DNA from: Rhodanobacter sp.
GTDB taxonomy: Bacteria > Pseudomonadota > Gammaproteobacteria > Xanthomonadales > Rhodanobacteraceae
Direction: 5' to 3'
DNA length: 64,000 bases
Assembly (NCBI GenBank): GCA_030148505.1
Contig: JASBTI010000016.1
Coordinates: 124,001 to 188,000, forward strand
The first letter of the stretch is position 1. Every line of letters starts with the position of its first letter. The notes beneath the pieces are model-generated. The model was not told the origin of the DNA. It searched no databases and saw only the letters and a program-made list of their open reading frames with translations. Made by a program: the position numbers and the translations under genes. This document shows, in pieces, positions 11,153 to 20,149 of this stretch.

Positions 11153-11173
11153 CCTCTCGCCCGCGGGGAGAGG
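11153..11173. repeat. REP-like palindrome upstream of leuD
   Basis: CCTCTC (11153-11158) and GAGAGG (11168-11173) flank a CCC/GGG core, giving a GC-rich hairpin. Its context (ATTGAGGTGAGCGG on one side, GGCGAACG-like sequence on the other) resembles short palindromes scattered between genes in many Xanthomonadales genomes. A related element occurs at 51808-51839. Assignment to one repeat family is an inference. Confidence 0.55.
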
Positions 11174-11231
11174 ATTGAGGTGAGCGGCGGGTGCTCGCCA
11201 TGAGGTGGATCGAAGCCCGTTCCGATGTTGC

Positions 11232-11301
11232 GGCAAGGCAAGCGAGCCTCCTCACTTGCATCCTCCGCAATGACTCCTTGCCTTGCCCTACTTGCATCCT
11301 C
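11232..11301. repeat. Nested direct and inverted repeats in the leuC-leuD gap
   Basis: An 11-bp inverted repeat (GGCAAGGCAAG at 11232-11242, CTTGCCTTGCC at 11277-11287) encloses the first copy of a 12-bp direct repeat ACTTGCATCCTC (11254-11265). The second copy lies at 11290-11301. No open frame of its own is seen. The structure suggests a small inserted element or its remnant inside the operon. Confidence 0.6.
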
Positions 11302-11350
11302 GCAGTCGTCTCTGCGTTGGAGAGAGGAAGGGAAAGAAAAGCGTGAGCAT

Positions 11351-12763
11351 TCATGCCGCCACCTCCACCAGGTACTCGCGTGGATCGGTGATCCGGCCGC
11401 CAACCGCGGAGGCCGCGGCGGTTGCCGGGCTGGCCAGCACGGTGCGCGCGCCCTTGCCCTGGCGGCCCTCGAAATTGCGGTTGGAGGTGCTCACTACCAG
11501 CTGGCCGGGTTGGGCCAGATCGCCGTTCATCGCAATACACATCGAACAGCCCGGCACCCGCCACTCGGCACCGGCAGCGGTGAAGACCTCATGCAGGCCT
11601 TCGCGCTCGGCCTCGCGGCGTACCGCCTCGGAACCGGGCACCACCAGCATGCGTACCCATGACGCCACCGTCCGGCCGCGCAGTACGCTGGCGGCTTCGC
11701 GCAGGTCGGAGAGGCGGGAATTGGTGCAGCTGCCGACAAAGACCACATCGACCCGGGTACCTTGCATCGGCTTGCCCACTTCGCTTTTCATGTAGTCCAG
11801 TGCGCGCCGCTCCTGCGCACTACGCGCGGCCGGTACTGGCACGTCCAGCGCAATCGCCATGCCCGGATGGGTGCCGTAGGTGACAGTCGGCGTGACCAGG
11901 CTGGCGTCGATCCGCACCTCTCGGTCGAAGCGGGCGCCCGCATCGCTGTGCAGACCCCGCCAGCGCGCCATGGCAGCATCCCACGCCTCACCCTGCGGGG
12001 CCTTCGGTCGCCCCTTGAGCCAGGTGAAGGTGGTTTCGTCCGGTGCGATCATGCCCGCCCGCGCACCCGCTTCGATCGACATGTTGCAGACTGTCATGCG
12101 CTCTTCCATCGACAGCGCTTCGATCGCCGCACCGCGATATTCGATGACATGGCCGGTGCCGCCATCGACACCGATTTTCCCGATGATGTGCAGAATCAGA
12201 TCCTTGGCGCCGACGCCGTGGGGCAGCTTGCCGTCGACGTGAATGGCCAGCGTCTTCGGCCGGCGTTGCAGCAGGCACTGGGTAGCCATCACGTGGCCGA
12301 CTTCGGTGGTGCCGATACCGAAGGCCAACGCACCGAACGCGCCGTGGGTCGAGGTATGGCTGTCGCCACAGACGATGGTCATGCCCGGCTGGGTCGCCCC
12401 CAGCTCCGGTCCGATCACATGCACGATGCCGCGGGCGGCGCTGTCCCAGCCATGCAGCTCGACGCCGAACTCGCGGCAGTTGCTTTCCAGCATGCTGACC
12501 TGCGCCTGCGCCTCATCGTTCGCGTAGGGACGCACACCATCGGCACCGACAGGCAGGGTCGGCGTGGAATGATCCAGCGTGGCCAGCATGCGGTCGGGGC
12601 GACGCAATTGCAGTCCGCGCTCACGAAGCGCGCTGAACGCCTGCGGCGAGGTGACTTCGTGCACCAGATGCAGGTCGACGTACAGAATCGCCGGTGTGTC
12701 GACACTCTCGGCAGCCACCACGTGCGCGTCCCACACTTTCTCGAACAGGGTTTTCGCGCTCAT
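11351..12763 (-). CDS. leuC: 3-isopropylmalate dehydratase large subunit
   Basis: Aconitase-family catalytic subunit of isopropylmalate isomerase. The 470-residue product has [20 protein letters not shown], the cluster cysteine segments [15 protein letters not shown] and [10 protein letters not shown], and the ending typical of LeuC ([20 protein letters not shown]). The ATG overlaps the ilvE stop (ATGA). Confidence 0.97.
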   Translation of the reverse strand: MSAKTLFEKVWDAHVVAAESVDTPAILYVDLHLVHEVTSPQAFSALRERGLQLRRPDRMLATLDHSTPTLPVGADGVRPYANDEAQAQVSMLESNCREFGVELHGWDSAARGIVHVIGPELGATQPGMTIVCGDSHTSTHGAFGALAFGIGTTEVGHVMATQCLLQRRPKTLAIHVDGKLPHGVGAKDLILHIIGKIGVDGGTGHVIEYRGAAIEALSMEERMTVCNMSIEAGARAGMIAPDETTFTWLKGRPKAPQGEAWDAAMARWRGLHSDAGARFDREVRIDASLVTPTVTYGTHPGMAIALDVPVPAARSAQERRALDYMKSEVGKPMQGTRVDVVFVGSCTNSRLSDLREAASVLRGRTVASWVRMLVVPGSEAVRREAEREGLHEVFTAAGAEWRVPGCSMCIAMNGDLAQPGQLVVSTSNRNFEGRQGKGARTVLASPATAAASAVGGRITDPREYLVEVAA

Positions 12764-13716
12764 GCGGCCACCTTTTTGTCGGCCGCCGTTTCATCGGCAA
12801 CACCTACCGGGTCAAGCCAGCCCCAGCGGTCTTCCGTGCTGCCGTCAAACAGGCCGAAGAAGGCCTTCTGCAGATCGCGGGTGATCGGACCGGGCTTGCC
12901 GGCCCCGACGGGTTTGCGATCCACCGAACGCACCGGGGTGATTTCGGCGGCGGTGCCGGTCATGAAGATCTCGTCGGCGCTGTACAGCGCCTCGCGGGGC
13001 AGGTCACGCTCTTCTACCGACAGTCCGAGGTCGGATGCCAGGGTAATGACGGCGTCACGGGTGATCCCGGCCAGAATGCCGGCGCTGCTTGGCGGCGTCA
13101 GCAGCTTGCCGCGCTTGACCAGGAACAGATTCTCGCCGGCACCCTCGCTGAGCAGGCCATTACTGCCCAGCGCGATACCCTCGTCATAGCCGCCGCGGCG
13201 TGCTTCGAGCGCAATCAACTGGCTCGACAGGTAGTTGCCTCCGGCCTTGGCCCAACTCGGCAAGGTGTTGGGCGCGGGACGGTTCCAGGTCGACACGCAG
13301 ACATCCGCGCCGCGCTCCATCGCGTCGCCGAGATAAGCACCCCATTCCAGCGCCATGATCGCGACATCCACCGGCGCATGGCCTGCGGCGGGAATCACCC
13401 CCAGCCCGCCGGCGCCGCGAAACACGATGGGCCGCACATAGGCCGAGCGCATGCGATTGACGCGGATCAACTCCCGGCACGCGGCATTGATCTGATCTTC
13501 GCTATAGCCGATCTCGATTTCATAGACCTTGGCTGACTCGAACAGGCGTCGCGTGTGTTCGGCAAGACGAAAATAGGCCGGCCCCTGCGGGGTGGCATAG
13601 ACCCGCTCACCCTCGAACACGGAGGAACCGTAGTGCAGGGCATGCGTGCTGACATGGACCGTGGCTTCGGCCCAAGGCTTGATCTGTCCGTTGTGCCACA
13701 GGAAAGCAGTATTCAT
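12760..13716 (-). CDS. ilvE: Branched-chain amino acid aminotransferase
   Basis: Class IV PLP aminotransferase for the last step of valine, leucine and isoleucine synthesis. The product is 318 residues. The start [20 protein letters not shown] and the region [19 protein letters not shown] with the PLP lysine are typical, as is [15 protein letters not shown]. Placing ilvE between leuA and leuC lets one transcript carry all transamination and leucine genes. It follows leuA by 15 bases. Confidence 0.95.
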   Translation of the reverse strand: MNTAFLWHNGQIKPWAEATVHVSTHALHYGSSVFEGERVYATPQGPAYFRLAEHTRRLFESAKVYEIEIGYSEDQINAACRELIRVNRMRSAYVRPIVFRGAGGLGVIPAAGHAPVDVAIMALEWGAYLGDAMERGADVCVSTWNRPAPNTLPSWAKAGGNYLSSQLIALEARRGGYDEGIALGSNGLLSEGAGENLFLVKRGKLLTPPSSAGILAGITRDAVITLASDLGLSVEERDLPREALYSADEIFMTGTAAEITPVRSVDRKPVGAGKPGPITRDLQKAFFGLFDGSTEDRWGWLDPVGVADETAADKKVAA

Positions 13717-13731
13717 GAATGACTCCTCGGC

Positions 13732-15315
13732 TTACAGATGGGCGACCGCGACCGGCGGACGTGCCGGTGCCTGTCGCTCGATGCGGTTGACGATGGCGAG
13801 CGCGGCGAGCGCAGTGGCTTCGACGATGTCGGTGCTGACGCCATGTCCATTCCAGTTACGCTTGCCGTGACGGGCGGTCAGCTGTGCCTGGCCTTGCGCG
13901 TCGCCGCCCTGACTGACCGCACGCACGTTGAAGTCGGTCAGCTGCAGGTCGTTGCCGGTGGCGCGTTCGATCGCGCGCAGCACGGCATCCACCGGACCAT
14001 CGCCGATCGCCGCCTCGCTGGCTTCGCGGCCGTCATCATGGGCGAGCCGCACCGAGGCCGAGGCACTACCGCCCAAATGCGTGGTGCTGTTCAACTGGAC
14101 GATTCGCCACGGACCAAGCGCATCCGGGTCCTGACCCAGCGCGATCGCTTCCAGGTCCTCGTCATGAATTTCGCGCTTCTTGTCGGCCAGTGTCTTGAAG
14201 CGCGCAAAGATGCCGTCCATTTCGGCGTCGGCCGGGTCGTGGCCCAGTGCCTTGAGCCGCTGACGCAAGGCAGCGCGACCGGAGTGCTTGCCCAGGACCA
14301 GGCGGGTCTCTGCGATTCCCACATCCTCTGCGCGCATGATTTCGTACGTCCCGCGGTGCTTGAGCATGCCGTGCTGATGGATGCCCGCTTCGTGCGCAAA
14401 AGCATTCTCACCGACGATCGCCTTGTTGCGCGGCACCGGCTGCCCCGTCAATTGCGTCAACAGGCGGGACGTGGGAAACAGCTTGCGGGTGTCGACCCGC
14501 GTGTCGACCCCGAAGTGCGGGGCGCGCACTTTCAAGGCCATCACGACTTCCTCCAGCGCCGCGTTGCCGGCGCGCTCGCCGATGCCATTTATGGTGCATT
14601 CGACCTGCCGCGCACCGGCACTGACGGCCGCCAGACTGTTCGCCACCGCCATGCCCAAATCGTCGTGGCAGTGGCTGGAAAAGATCACCTTGTCAGCGCC
14701 GACTACGTGACGCCGTAGGTAGTCGAACAAGGCGATGATTTCCGCCGGCGTGGTGTAACCCACCGTATCGGGTGCATTCAATGTAGTGGCGCCGGCGGCG
14801 ACCGCGGCGCTGAATATCTCGACCAGGAATTCGGGCTCGGTACGCAGTGCATCTTCGGCGGAAAATTCGACTTCGTGGCACAAGCCGCGCGCCCGCTCCA
14901 CTCCGGCCACGGCGGCATCCAGCACTTGGGCCTTGCTCATGCCCAGCTTGTGCTCACGATGTAACGGACTGGTCGACAAAAACACATGGATGCGTGAGTG
15001 CTGCGCCATTTCCAGCGCCCGGCCGGCTGCGTCGATATCACCCGGCTGGCAGCGTGCAAGGCCGCAAACGGTGGTGGATTTCAGGGTCCGCGCGATTTCG
15101 GCAACCGCAGCGAAATCGTCGGGCGAGGCCTGTGGGAAGCCCGCTTCAAGTATGTCCACGCCAAGCGCCTCCAGCGCCTGCGCCATGCGCAGCTTGGCCC
15201 GTCGGTCCATCGAAAAGCCGGGCGCCTGCTCGCCATCGCGCAAGGTGGTGTCGAAAATGCGTACGTGCCCGGCCGCTACGTCGGCGTGATTGGATTCTGT
15301 TGTGGGGTTCATCAT
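13732..15315 (-). CDS. leuA: 2-isopropylmalate synthase
   Basis: Condenses 2-oxoisovalerate with acetyl-CoA, the committed step to leucine. The TIM-barrel motif is RIFDTTLRDGEQAPGFSM, and the metal-binding histidines are in FSSHCHDDLGMAVANS. The last ~130 residues look like the LeuA allosteric domain. Two adjacent ATGs (15315 and 15312) follow GCGGAG; spacing slightly favours the second. Length is about 527 residues. It is the first structural gene after the attenuator. Confidence 0.96.
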   Translation of the reverse strand: MMNPTTESNHADVAAGHVRIFDTTLRDGEQAPGFSMDRRAKLRMAQALEALGVDILEAGFPQASPDDFAAVAEIARTLKSTTVCGLARCQPGDIDAAGRALEMAQHSRIHVFLSTSPLHREHKLGMSKAQVLDAAVAGVERARGLCHEVEFSAEDALRTEPEFLVEIFSAAVAAGATTLNAPDTVGYTTPAEIIALFDYLRRHVVGADKVIFSSHCHDDLGMAVANSLAAVSAGARQVECTINGIGERAGNAALEEVVMALKVRAPHFGVDTRVDTRKLFPTSRLLTQLTGQPVPRNKAIVGENAFAHEAGIHQHGMLKHRGTYEIMRAEDVGIAETRLVLGKHSGRAALRQRLKALGHDPADAEMDGIFARFKTLADKKREIHDEDLEAIALGQDPDALGPWRIVQLNSTTHLGGSASASVRLAHDDGREASEAAIGDGPVDAVLRAIERATGNDLQLTDFNVRAVSQGGDAQGQAQLTARHGKRNWNGHGVSTDIVEATALAALAIVNRIERQAPARPPVAVAHL

Positions 15316-15344
15316 TTGGCTCCGCTGGCGTATCACCAAGGGCA

Positions 15345-15378
15345 ATAAAAAACCCCGCTCCGTTTCCGGTGCGGGGTT
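15345..15378 (-). terminator. Attenuator terminator of the leu-ilv operon
   Basis: On the minus strand an 8-bp stem AACCCCGC/GCGGGGTT (arms 15371-15378 and 15351-15358) continues, past an A-A mismatch, into CCG/CGG closed by a GAAA loop. A run of T residues follows. It lies between the leader peptide stop and leuA. The 5' arm CCCGCACC (15368-15375) can instead pair with GGTGCGGG (15427-15434), the last codons of the leader peptide, giving an 8-bp antiterminator. A ribosome finishing the peptide would cover that segment and allow termination. Confidence 0.9.
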
Positions 15379-15422
15379 CTTCGGGAGTCTTCAGGTTTTT
15401 CTATCTACCTGGACACATGCCC

Positions 15423-15560
15423 TCAGCCCGCACCTCCGTTGGTAATGAGGAGTACGAGTACAAGAAGGAGGAGAAGCGTCCCGCGATGATGCAGAAAGCC
15501 GTGGACCGTCAGCTGACGATCCTTCCTGGCGATCTTGCGGGGGCTGCTGCGTTGCGACAT
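15423..15560 (-). CDS. Leader peptide of the leu-ilv operon (45 aa)
   Basis: A 45-residue frame starting ATG-TCG-CAA and ending TGA. Residues 29-39 read LLLLLVLVLLI: eight Leu, two Val and one Ile in eleven codons. This is the sensing run of a ribosome-mediated attenuator. The first half is basic and unremarkable. No Shine-Dalgarno precedes the ATG, and the predicted transcription start is at its A. The peptide itself probably has no function beyond controlling ribosome position. Attenuation of ilv and leu operons is well established in gammaproteobacteria. Confidence 0.88.
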   Translation of the reverse strand: MSQRSSPRKIARKDRQLTVHGFLHHRGTLLLLLVLVLLITNGGAG

Positions 15561-15566
15561 GAACCG

Positions 15567-15596
15567 ACCATAGGGCAGCTTGCAAAGCGACGTCAA
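15567..15596 (-). promoter_or_regulatory. Promoter of the leu-ilv operon
   Basis: Minus-strand TTGACG (15591-15596), 18 bases, then TATGGT (15567-15572). Six bases separate the -10 from the leader ATG at 15560. The same boxes, spacing and downstream ATGTCGCA recur in the thr operon promoter, which supports both as real. Confidence 0.75.
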
Positions 15597-15747
15597 CAGT
15601 TTCATTTGTAATTGCTTCGAGAAAACCAGACGGACGTCCAGATGTCCATATGGAAACTGCCGCACGCTTGGCTGCCGCGAGGCCTCCTCGCTTGACGCAA
15701 GGTTTTGCGCGCAGCGGGCTGCCCGCGGATCAAGCATGGTTGCGCCA

Positions 15748-17061
15748 TCACCGATTTCCATGCCGTAGCCAATCACGCAGCGCGTCGTCGCTAGCGGCCA
15801 AAGGTTCGGCATTGCTGGGCCGCGCCAGCATCTCCGCGAGCGCAGGAGGCACGGTCAAGGTCCGTCCGATCAGCGGCTCGACCACGCTGTCGAACTTGGC
15901 CGGATGCGCGGTGGCGACCACCGCCCAGTGTTCTTCGTCGCCAGCTTCACGGCGCCGCTCAAGTTGCTGTAGGGCGGTTGCCGTATGCGGACAGAACACC
16001 TCGTCATGTTCCCGTGCGTGATGCACGATGGTCTGCCGGATGCTGTCATCGTCGACACTGTTTGCCTTCAGCAAGCGACGCAACGTACGGTCGTCGGGGA
16101 AAGTCCAGCGCAGGCGTTCGTAGTTGCTTGGCGTACCGACGTCCATGGCGTTGGCGATCGTCGCCACCGCTTCGCGCGGTGTGTAGTCGGCACCCTCAAG
16201 GAATTCCGGTAGGGTGGCGTTGGCGTTACACGCCAGTCGCACCTCGCCGATCGGCAAGCCCACCGCACGGGTCCACAGGCAGGCCATCGCATTGCCGAGG
16301 TTGCCGGTGGGCACAATCACGTTCAACGGCGTCCTGTGCTGATGCCACCAACTCAGAGCAGCATGCGCGTAGTAGCTCATCTGCGGCAGCAGTCGACCCA
16401 AGCTGATGCTGTTGGCCGAAGACAGGGGCACGGCCGCCTGCAGCGCTTGATCGGCGAGGGCGGCCTTGACCATCCGTTGACAGTCGTCGAAGCGCCCGGC
16501 GACCCGCAAGGCGTGCACGTTGTCACCAAAGCACCCCAGCTGGTGCGCCTGACGCGGAGAGACCAGACCATCGGGATAAAGGATCACCACCCGCATACCG
16601 GGTTGTCGATGAAAGGCCGCGGCCACGGCAGCGCCGGTATCGCCGGACGTGGCAACCAGGATGGTCAGCGGGCGATGGTCGGCACGTGGCAAACGACACA
16701 GGCAGGCGGCCAGAAAACGAGCGCCCACGTCTTTGAAGGCCGCCGTAGGTCCGTGGAAAAGTTCCAGCACGCTCGCGTTCTGCCGTGGCAACGCGCGTAA
16801 CGGCGTATCGATAGCGAGCGCCTCGGCACAAATCGACGCCAAGGCGTTTTCCAGCGCATCGCCGGCGAAGAATGGCGCCAGCAGCGTCGTCGCGGTAGCC
16901 GCCAGGGTACCTCCCGGATCGAACGCGGCAAGATCCAGCTCTGGCAGCGCCTGCGGTACATAAAGCCCGCCATCGGGTGCCAGCCCCTCGGCAATCGCCT
17001 GGCCGAGCGCAGCGGCGGGACTTCCGCCACGGGTGCTGACGTATTTCATCGGGCCGGTCAT
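15748..17061 (-). CDS. thrC: Threonine synthase
   Basis: PLP enzyme converting O-phosphohomoserine to threonine. The lysine motif is [16 protein letters not shown], and the phosphate-binding region includes [15 protein letters not shown]. Starting at the ATG overlapping the thrB stop (17061) gives 437 residues beginning [13 protein letters not shown]; the second Met at 17049 is an equal alternative by homology. Length fits the E. coli type (about 428). No convincing intrinsic terminator follows; two GC-rich hairpins without T-tracts lie between thrC and the leu-ilv promoter. Confidence 0.96.
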   Translation of the reverse strand: MTGPMKYVSTRGGSPAAALGQAIAEGLAPDGGLYVPQALPELDLAAFDPGGTLAATATTLLAPFFAGDALENALASICAEALAIDTPLRALPRQNASVLELFHGPTAAFKDVGARFLAACLCRLPRADHRPLTILVATSGDTGAAVAAAFHRQPGMRVVILYPDGLVSPRQAHQLGCFGDNVHALRVAGRFDDCQRMVKAALADQALQAAVPLSSANSISLGRLLPQMSYYAHAALSWWHQHRTPLNVIVPTGNLGNAMACLWTRAVGLPIGEVRLACNANATLPEFLEGADYTPREAVATIANAMDVGTPSNYERLRWTFPDDRTLRRLLKANSVDDDSIRQTIVHHAREHDEVFCPHTATALQQLERRREAGDEEHWAVVATAHPAKFDSVVEPLIGRTLTVPPALAEMLARPSNAEPLAASDDALRDWLRHGNR

Positions 17062-18071
17062 GCGCTTGCCATATCGGTGAGCGTGTCGAGCAGACTGGCG
17101 GCCGGGCCATTTACCGGCGCGACGAAGCTGTCGCTGTCCAGACCCACCTCGGCGAAGGCCTTGGACATCGCAGCCGCGGCCGCGACCGCCGGGGCGCGCG
17201 TTTCGTACCAGCCGAACACGCTGGGTCCGGCACCGGAGATACTGGCCCCCAGGGCGCGATGATCCAGTGCGGCTTGTTTGACGCGAGCGAAGTTGGGTAT
17301 CAGCGATGCGCGCCTCGGTTCCACCAGTACATCCTTCAGCCCCTCGCGCACCAGGGTGGCGTCTGCGTTCCAGCAGCCGGCGAGCACCAGGGCCAGGTTG
17401 CCGCTCTGCGCCACGAACTCGGCGAGGGCGTAGTCGCCAGCCAGTGCTGCACGGGCCTTGCGGGTTTCGAGCACGGCATGGGGATGCACTACGGCGCAAT
17501 GCCACTCGGCGGGCACGGGTATGCGCAGCAAGCGATCAGGCGTGGCCAGCACCAGTCCGCCGAGCAGCATGGCGCCGAGATTGTCCCCATGACGGCCGCC
17601 GCTGGCGACGGCTTCGCCGTCCAGCGCGAAGCCGTACAGCGCTTCGCGCGGCAGCGGTTGCGCCAGCAATGCATTGGCCGCTACCAGCGCCGCCACGCAG
17701 GAGGCCGCAGAACCACCCATCCCCGAGCCGAGCGCGATGCCTTTGTGCAGCACCAGCTCGAATCCATGCTGCAAACCCAATGCCTTGCGCAACGACAGCA
17801 GGGCAACCCCGGCCGTGTTCTGGCGCGGATCGGTAGGCAGCATCTCGACGCAGCCGTGAATGGCGGCAATCCGTACCACCGGTTCGTCGATTCGTCGCAC
17901 CTCGGCACGGTCGCCGATACCGGCCAAGCTGTGTCCGAGCAGATCGAAACCGACTGCCACATTGCCAACGCTGGCGGGAGCACAGGCACAGGCGTGTTGC
18001 AGCGGTAGCGCGGGACGCGAAAGAGGCATGACGGATTCCGGCAGTTCGACACTCATCGGGACAGCCTTCAT
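17058..18071 (-). CDS. thrB: Homoserine kinase (GHMP family)
   Basis: Phosphorylates homoserine. The GHMP ATP-binding motif is [21 protein letters not shown]. The early segment [16 protein letters not shown] and the late [12 protein letters not shown] are typical of ThrB. Length is 337 residues (E. coli about 310). The ATG overlaps the upstream dehydrogenase stop and the thrC ATG overlaps its own stop, so the three genes are translationally coupled. Confidence 0.95.
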   Translation of the reverse strand: MKAVPMSVELPESVMPLSRPALPLQHACACAPASVGNVAVGFDLLGHSLAGIGDRAEVRRIDEPVVRIAAIHGCVEMLPTDPRQNTAGVALLSLRKALGLQHGFELVLHKGIALGSGMGGSAASCVAALVAANALLAQPLPREALYGFALDGEAVASGGRHGDNLGAMLLGGLVLATPDRLLRIPVPAEWHCAVVHPHAVLETRKARAALAGDYALAEFVAQSGNLALVLAGCWNADATLVREGLKDVLVEPRRASLIPNFARVKQAALDHRALGASISGAGPSVFGWYETRAPAVAAAAAMSKAFAEVGLDSDSFVAPVNGPAASLLDTLTDMASA

Positions 18072-19225
18072 GCGCGTGCCTCCAGTGACTCGGCAACGCG
18101 CAAAAGATCGGCGAACACGCCAGCGGCGGTCACTTCGGGGCCGGCACCCGGCCCTTGCACCAGCAGCGGATTATCGCAGTAGCGGCGGGTGCGAAACTGC
18201 ACCACATTGTCAGTGAGGCGGCTGTGGGCGAAGGCATGCGCTGCAGGCAGCACCGTCAAGCGCACGCTGGCACGGCCGTGACGGTCCAGATGTGCAACGT
18301 GACGAAGCACACCGCCCACGGCCCTCGCTGCAGCGAGTTTGGCGGCCATCGGGGCATCCAGTTCCTCCAATCGCTCCATGCAGGACTCCAGCGGCAAGGA
18401 CGCGAAGGTCGGTGGCACGAGACTTTCCACCTCGACGTCTTCCATCGACAACGACCATCCTGCTTCGCGCGCCAGAATCACCAGCTTGCGCGCCACATCG
18501 GTGCCGGAAAGGTCATCCCGCGGATCGGGTTCGGTATAGCCCAGGTGATGTGCCTCGCGTACCAGGGCGGAAAACGGCAGGTCGCCATCATAGCGATTGC
18601 ACAACCAGGCCAAGGTACCGGAGAACATGCCTTCAACCGCCAGCAGTTCGTCGCCCGTGTCGATCAGGTCGCGCAAAGTCTGTACCACCGGCAGGCCCGC
18701 GCAGACGGTGGCTTCGTAGCGGAAGCGCCCGCCCCCGGCACACGCGGCGCGGATCGCCTGCCAGCGCGCCAACGGTCCGCTTCCGGCCAGTTTGTTCGGG
18801 GTCACTACATGCAGGCCATCGGCCAGCCAGCGGGGATACTGCGCTGCCACGTCGTCATTCGCGCTGCAGTCGACCAGCAATGCGTGGCGACCTTCGTTGC
18901 CGGCGACGTGGGCAGCAAACGCGTCAAGGTCGCTGGGACGCCAGATCTGGGCGCCCCCATGACGACCATTCAGTTCGGCATCGTCGCAGTCCATCCACAT
19001 GCGCTTGCTGGCCACCACGCCGCAAAGTTTCAGTTCCAAGCCGCCGTCACGCGACAGTCGCGCCTGCGCCGCGCGCAACTGCGCGAGCAAGGCGCTGCCT
19101 ACCCGACCTGGACCGATCAGGCCTACGGCGAGCACGCGCCGCCGCGGCGACTCCGGCACGACCGCGGGCATCAACCGGGACGGCGGCAGCGGGTGTTCGG
19201 CGACTGGGGATGCACAGGTATTCAC
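18068..19225 (-). CDS. Homoserine dehydrogenase, ThrA-type without aspartokinase domain
   Basis: NAD(P)-dependent dehydrogenase making homoserine. The Rossmann motif is [25 protein letters not shown] and [17 protein letters not shown] follow, then [20 protein letters not shown], closely matching the dehydrogenase half of bifunctional ThrA. The protein is only 385 residues, with no aspartokinase domain at its N-terminus and none encoded upstream. The start is the GTG at 19225, preceded by a strong GGAGG. Aspartokinase must be encoded elsewhere. Confidence 0.93.
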   Translation of the reverse strand: MNTCASPVAEHPLPPSRLMPAVVPESPRRRVLAVGLIGPGRVGSALLAQLRAAQARLSRDGGLELKLCGVVASKRMWMDCDDAELNGRHGGAQIWRPSDLDAFAAHVAGNEGRHALLVDCSANDDVAAQYPRWLADGLHVVTPNKLAGSGPLARWQAIRAACAGGGRFRYEATVCAGLPVVQTLRDLIDTGDELLAVEGMFSGTLAWLCNRYDGDLPFSALVREAHHLGYTEPDPRDDLSGTDVARKLVILAREAGWSLSMEDVEVESLVPPTFASLPLESCMERLEELDAPMAAKLAAARAVGGVLRHVAHLDRHGRASVRLTVLPAAHAFAHSRLTDNVVQFRTRRYCDNPLLVQGPGAGPEVTAAGVFADLLRVAESLEARA

Positions 19226-19230
19226 GATAA

Positions 19231-19245
19231 CCTCCAAAGGGGAGG
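19231..19245 (-). promoter_or_regulatory. Hairpin covering the Shine-Dalgarno of homoserine dehydrogenase
   Basis: On the minus strand CCTCC-CCTTT-GGAGG folds into a 5-bp stem that hides the GGAGG ribosome site just before the GTG. A second GC hairpin, CCCGCC/GGCGGG (19280-19298), lies upstream without a T-tract. The thr leader may therefore act at translation initiation. A short stem like this could occur by chance. Confidence 0.4.
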
Positions 19246-19319
19246 CCCGTGCTCGCTGGCGTTTCGGCTGGTGCGCCGTCCCGCCTGTCGAGGGCGGGGC
19301 CGTTGCGCTGATGAAACCT

Positions 19320-19493
19320 CTAACCGCGCACTGACACCCACCCCGACCGGGTCGTAATCGACGTCGTGATGGTGAAGGTGCTGGCATGGGAAAGCGTACT
19401 GCCACAGAAGCTCAGGATGCCATCAAACGACGGCGCGCGATCAGCGGGGAGCCGATCGAAGTGTATCCGTGCTGGTGTGACAGGATGCGACAT
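19320..19493 (-). CDS. thrL: Leader peptide of the thr operon (57 aa)
   Basis: A 57-residue frame starting ATG-TCG-CAT and ending TAG. Residues 38-48 read STFTITTSITT, with six Thr and two Ile codons in eleven, as in thr attenuator peptides that sense threonine and isoleucine. Its ATG has no ribosome site and lies six bases from the -10 box. It is divergent from the VOC gene. Gene-symbol use is by analogy with E. coli thrL; the sequence is not similar outside the Thr/Ile run. Confidence 0.82.
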   Translation of the reverse strand: MSHPVTPARIHFDRLPADRAPSFDGILSFCGSTLSHASTFTITTSITTRSGWVSVRG

Positions 19494-19499
19494 GACTTG

Positions 19500-19529
19500 A
19501 CCATAGAGTGATTGTTGCGGTGCGGTCAA
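19500..19529 (-). promoter_or_regulatory. Promoter of the thr operon
   Basis: Minus-strand TTGACC (19524-19529), 18 bases, then TATGGT (19500-19505), then six bases to the leader ATG. The layout is the same as the leu-ilv promoter at 15567-15596. Upstream of both -35 boxes the sequence TTGCAAATGAA or TTACAAATGAA is also shared. Confidence 0.75.
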
Positions 19530-19622
19530 CAGATTCATTTGCAACTTTTTGCCACGCAGGGTTCTTGACCGACTCCGCGGCAGCGGCAAAGCTGCAGGAT
19601 GCGCCCTGTAGAGTTTCTTGCC

Positions 19623-20045
19623 ATGCATGAACGTCCCCCGTTTCATCTCGCCTTCCCGGTGACATCACTGACTGCGGCACGAGCCTTTTACGGCAACCTG
19701 CTGGGCTGTCCCGAGGGTCGCAGCAGTGAGAGCTGGGTCGATTTCGATTTTCACGGCCATCAAATCGTGGCCCATCTCGCCCCCGCCGAGGTGGTTGCGT
19801 CGACCTCGCAGGAGGTGGACGGTGATCAGGTTCCGGTACGGCACTTCGGCCTGGTGTTGCCGCTTGACCAATGGCAGGCGCTCGCGGAACGGCTCAAGGC
19901 GTGTGGAACACGCTTCGTGGTACCTCCCCACACGCGTTTCCAGGGGCAGCCGGGCGAACAATCCACCATGTTCTTGCTCGATCCCAGCGGTAACGCGCTC
20001 GAGTTCAAGGCATTTGCCGACCCATCGAAACTGTTTGCCAGGTAG
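19623..20045 (+). CDS. VOC (glyoxalase/dioxygenase fold) family protein
   Basis: A 140-residue single-module protein beginning [22 protein letters not shown], the usual opening of the vicinal-oxygen-chelate fold. [12 protein letters not shown] in the middle and [15 protein letters not shown] at the end supply the expected metal-ligand positions (His and the final Glu). Substrate cannot be told; many such proteins are annotated glyoxalase or dioxygenase-like. It is divergent from the thr leader. Confidence 0.85.
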   Translation: MHERPPFHLAFPVTSLTAARAFYGNLLGCPEGRSSESWVDFDFHGHQIVAHLAPAEVVASTSQEVDGDQVPVRHFGLVLPLDQWQALAERLKACGTRFVVPPHTRFQGQPGEQSTMFLLDPSGNALEFKAFADPSKLFAR

Positions 20046-20149
20046 CGGCGTGAGGATGAAGACGCAAGACCTGCAATGACTGGTGAACGTCCACATGTCG
20101 GGCCGGTCTCGCGGATGGCTGATCGCCGATCTGCCCGGCGCCTATTCCG

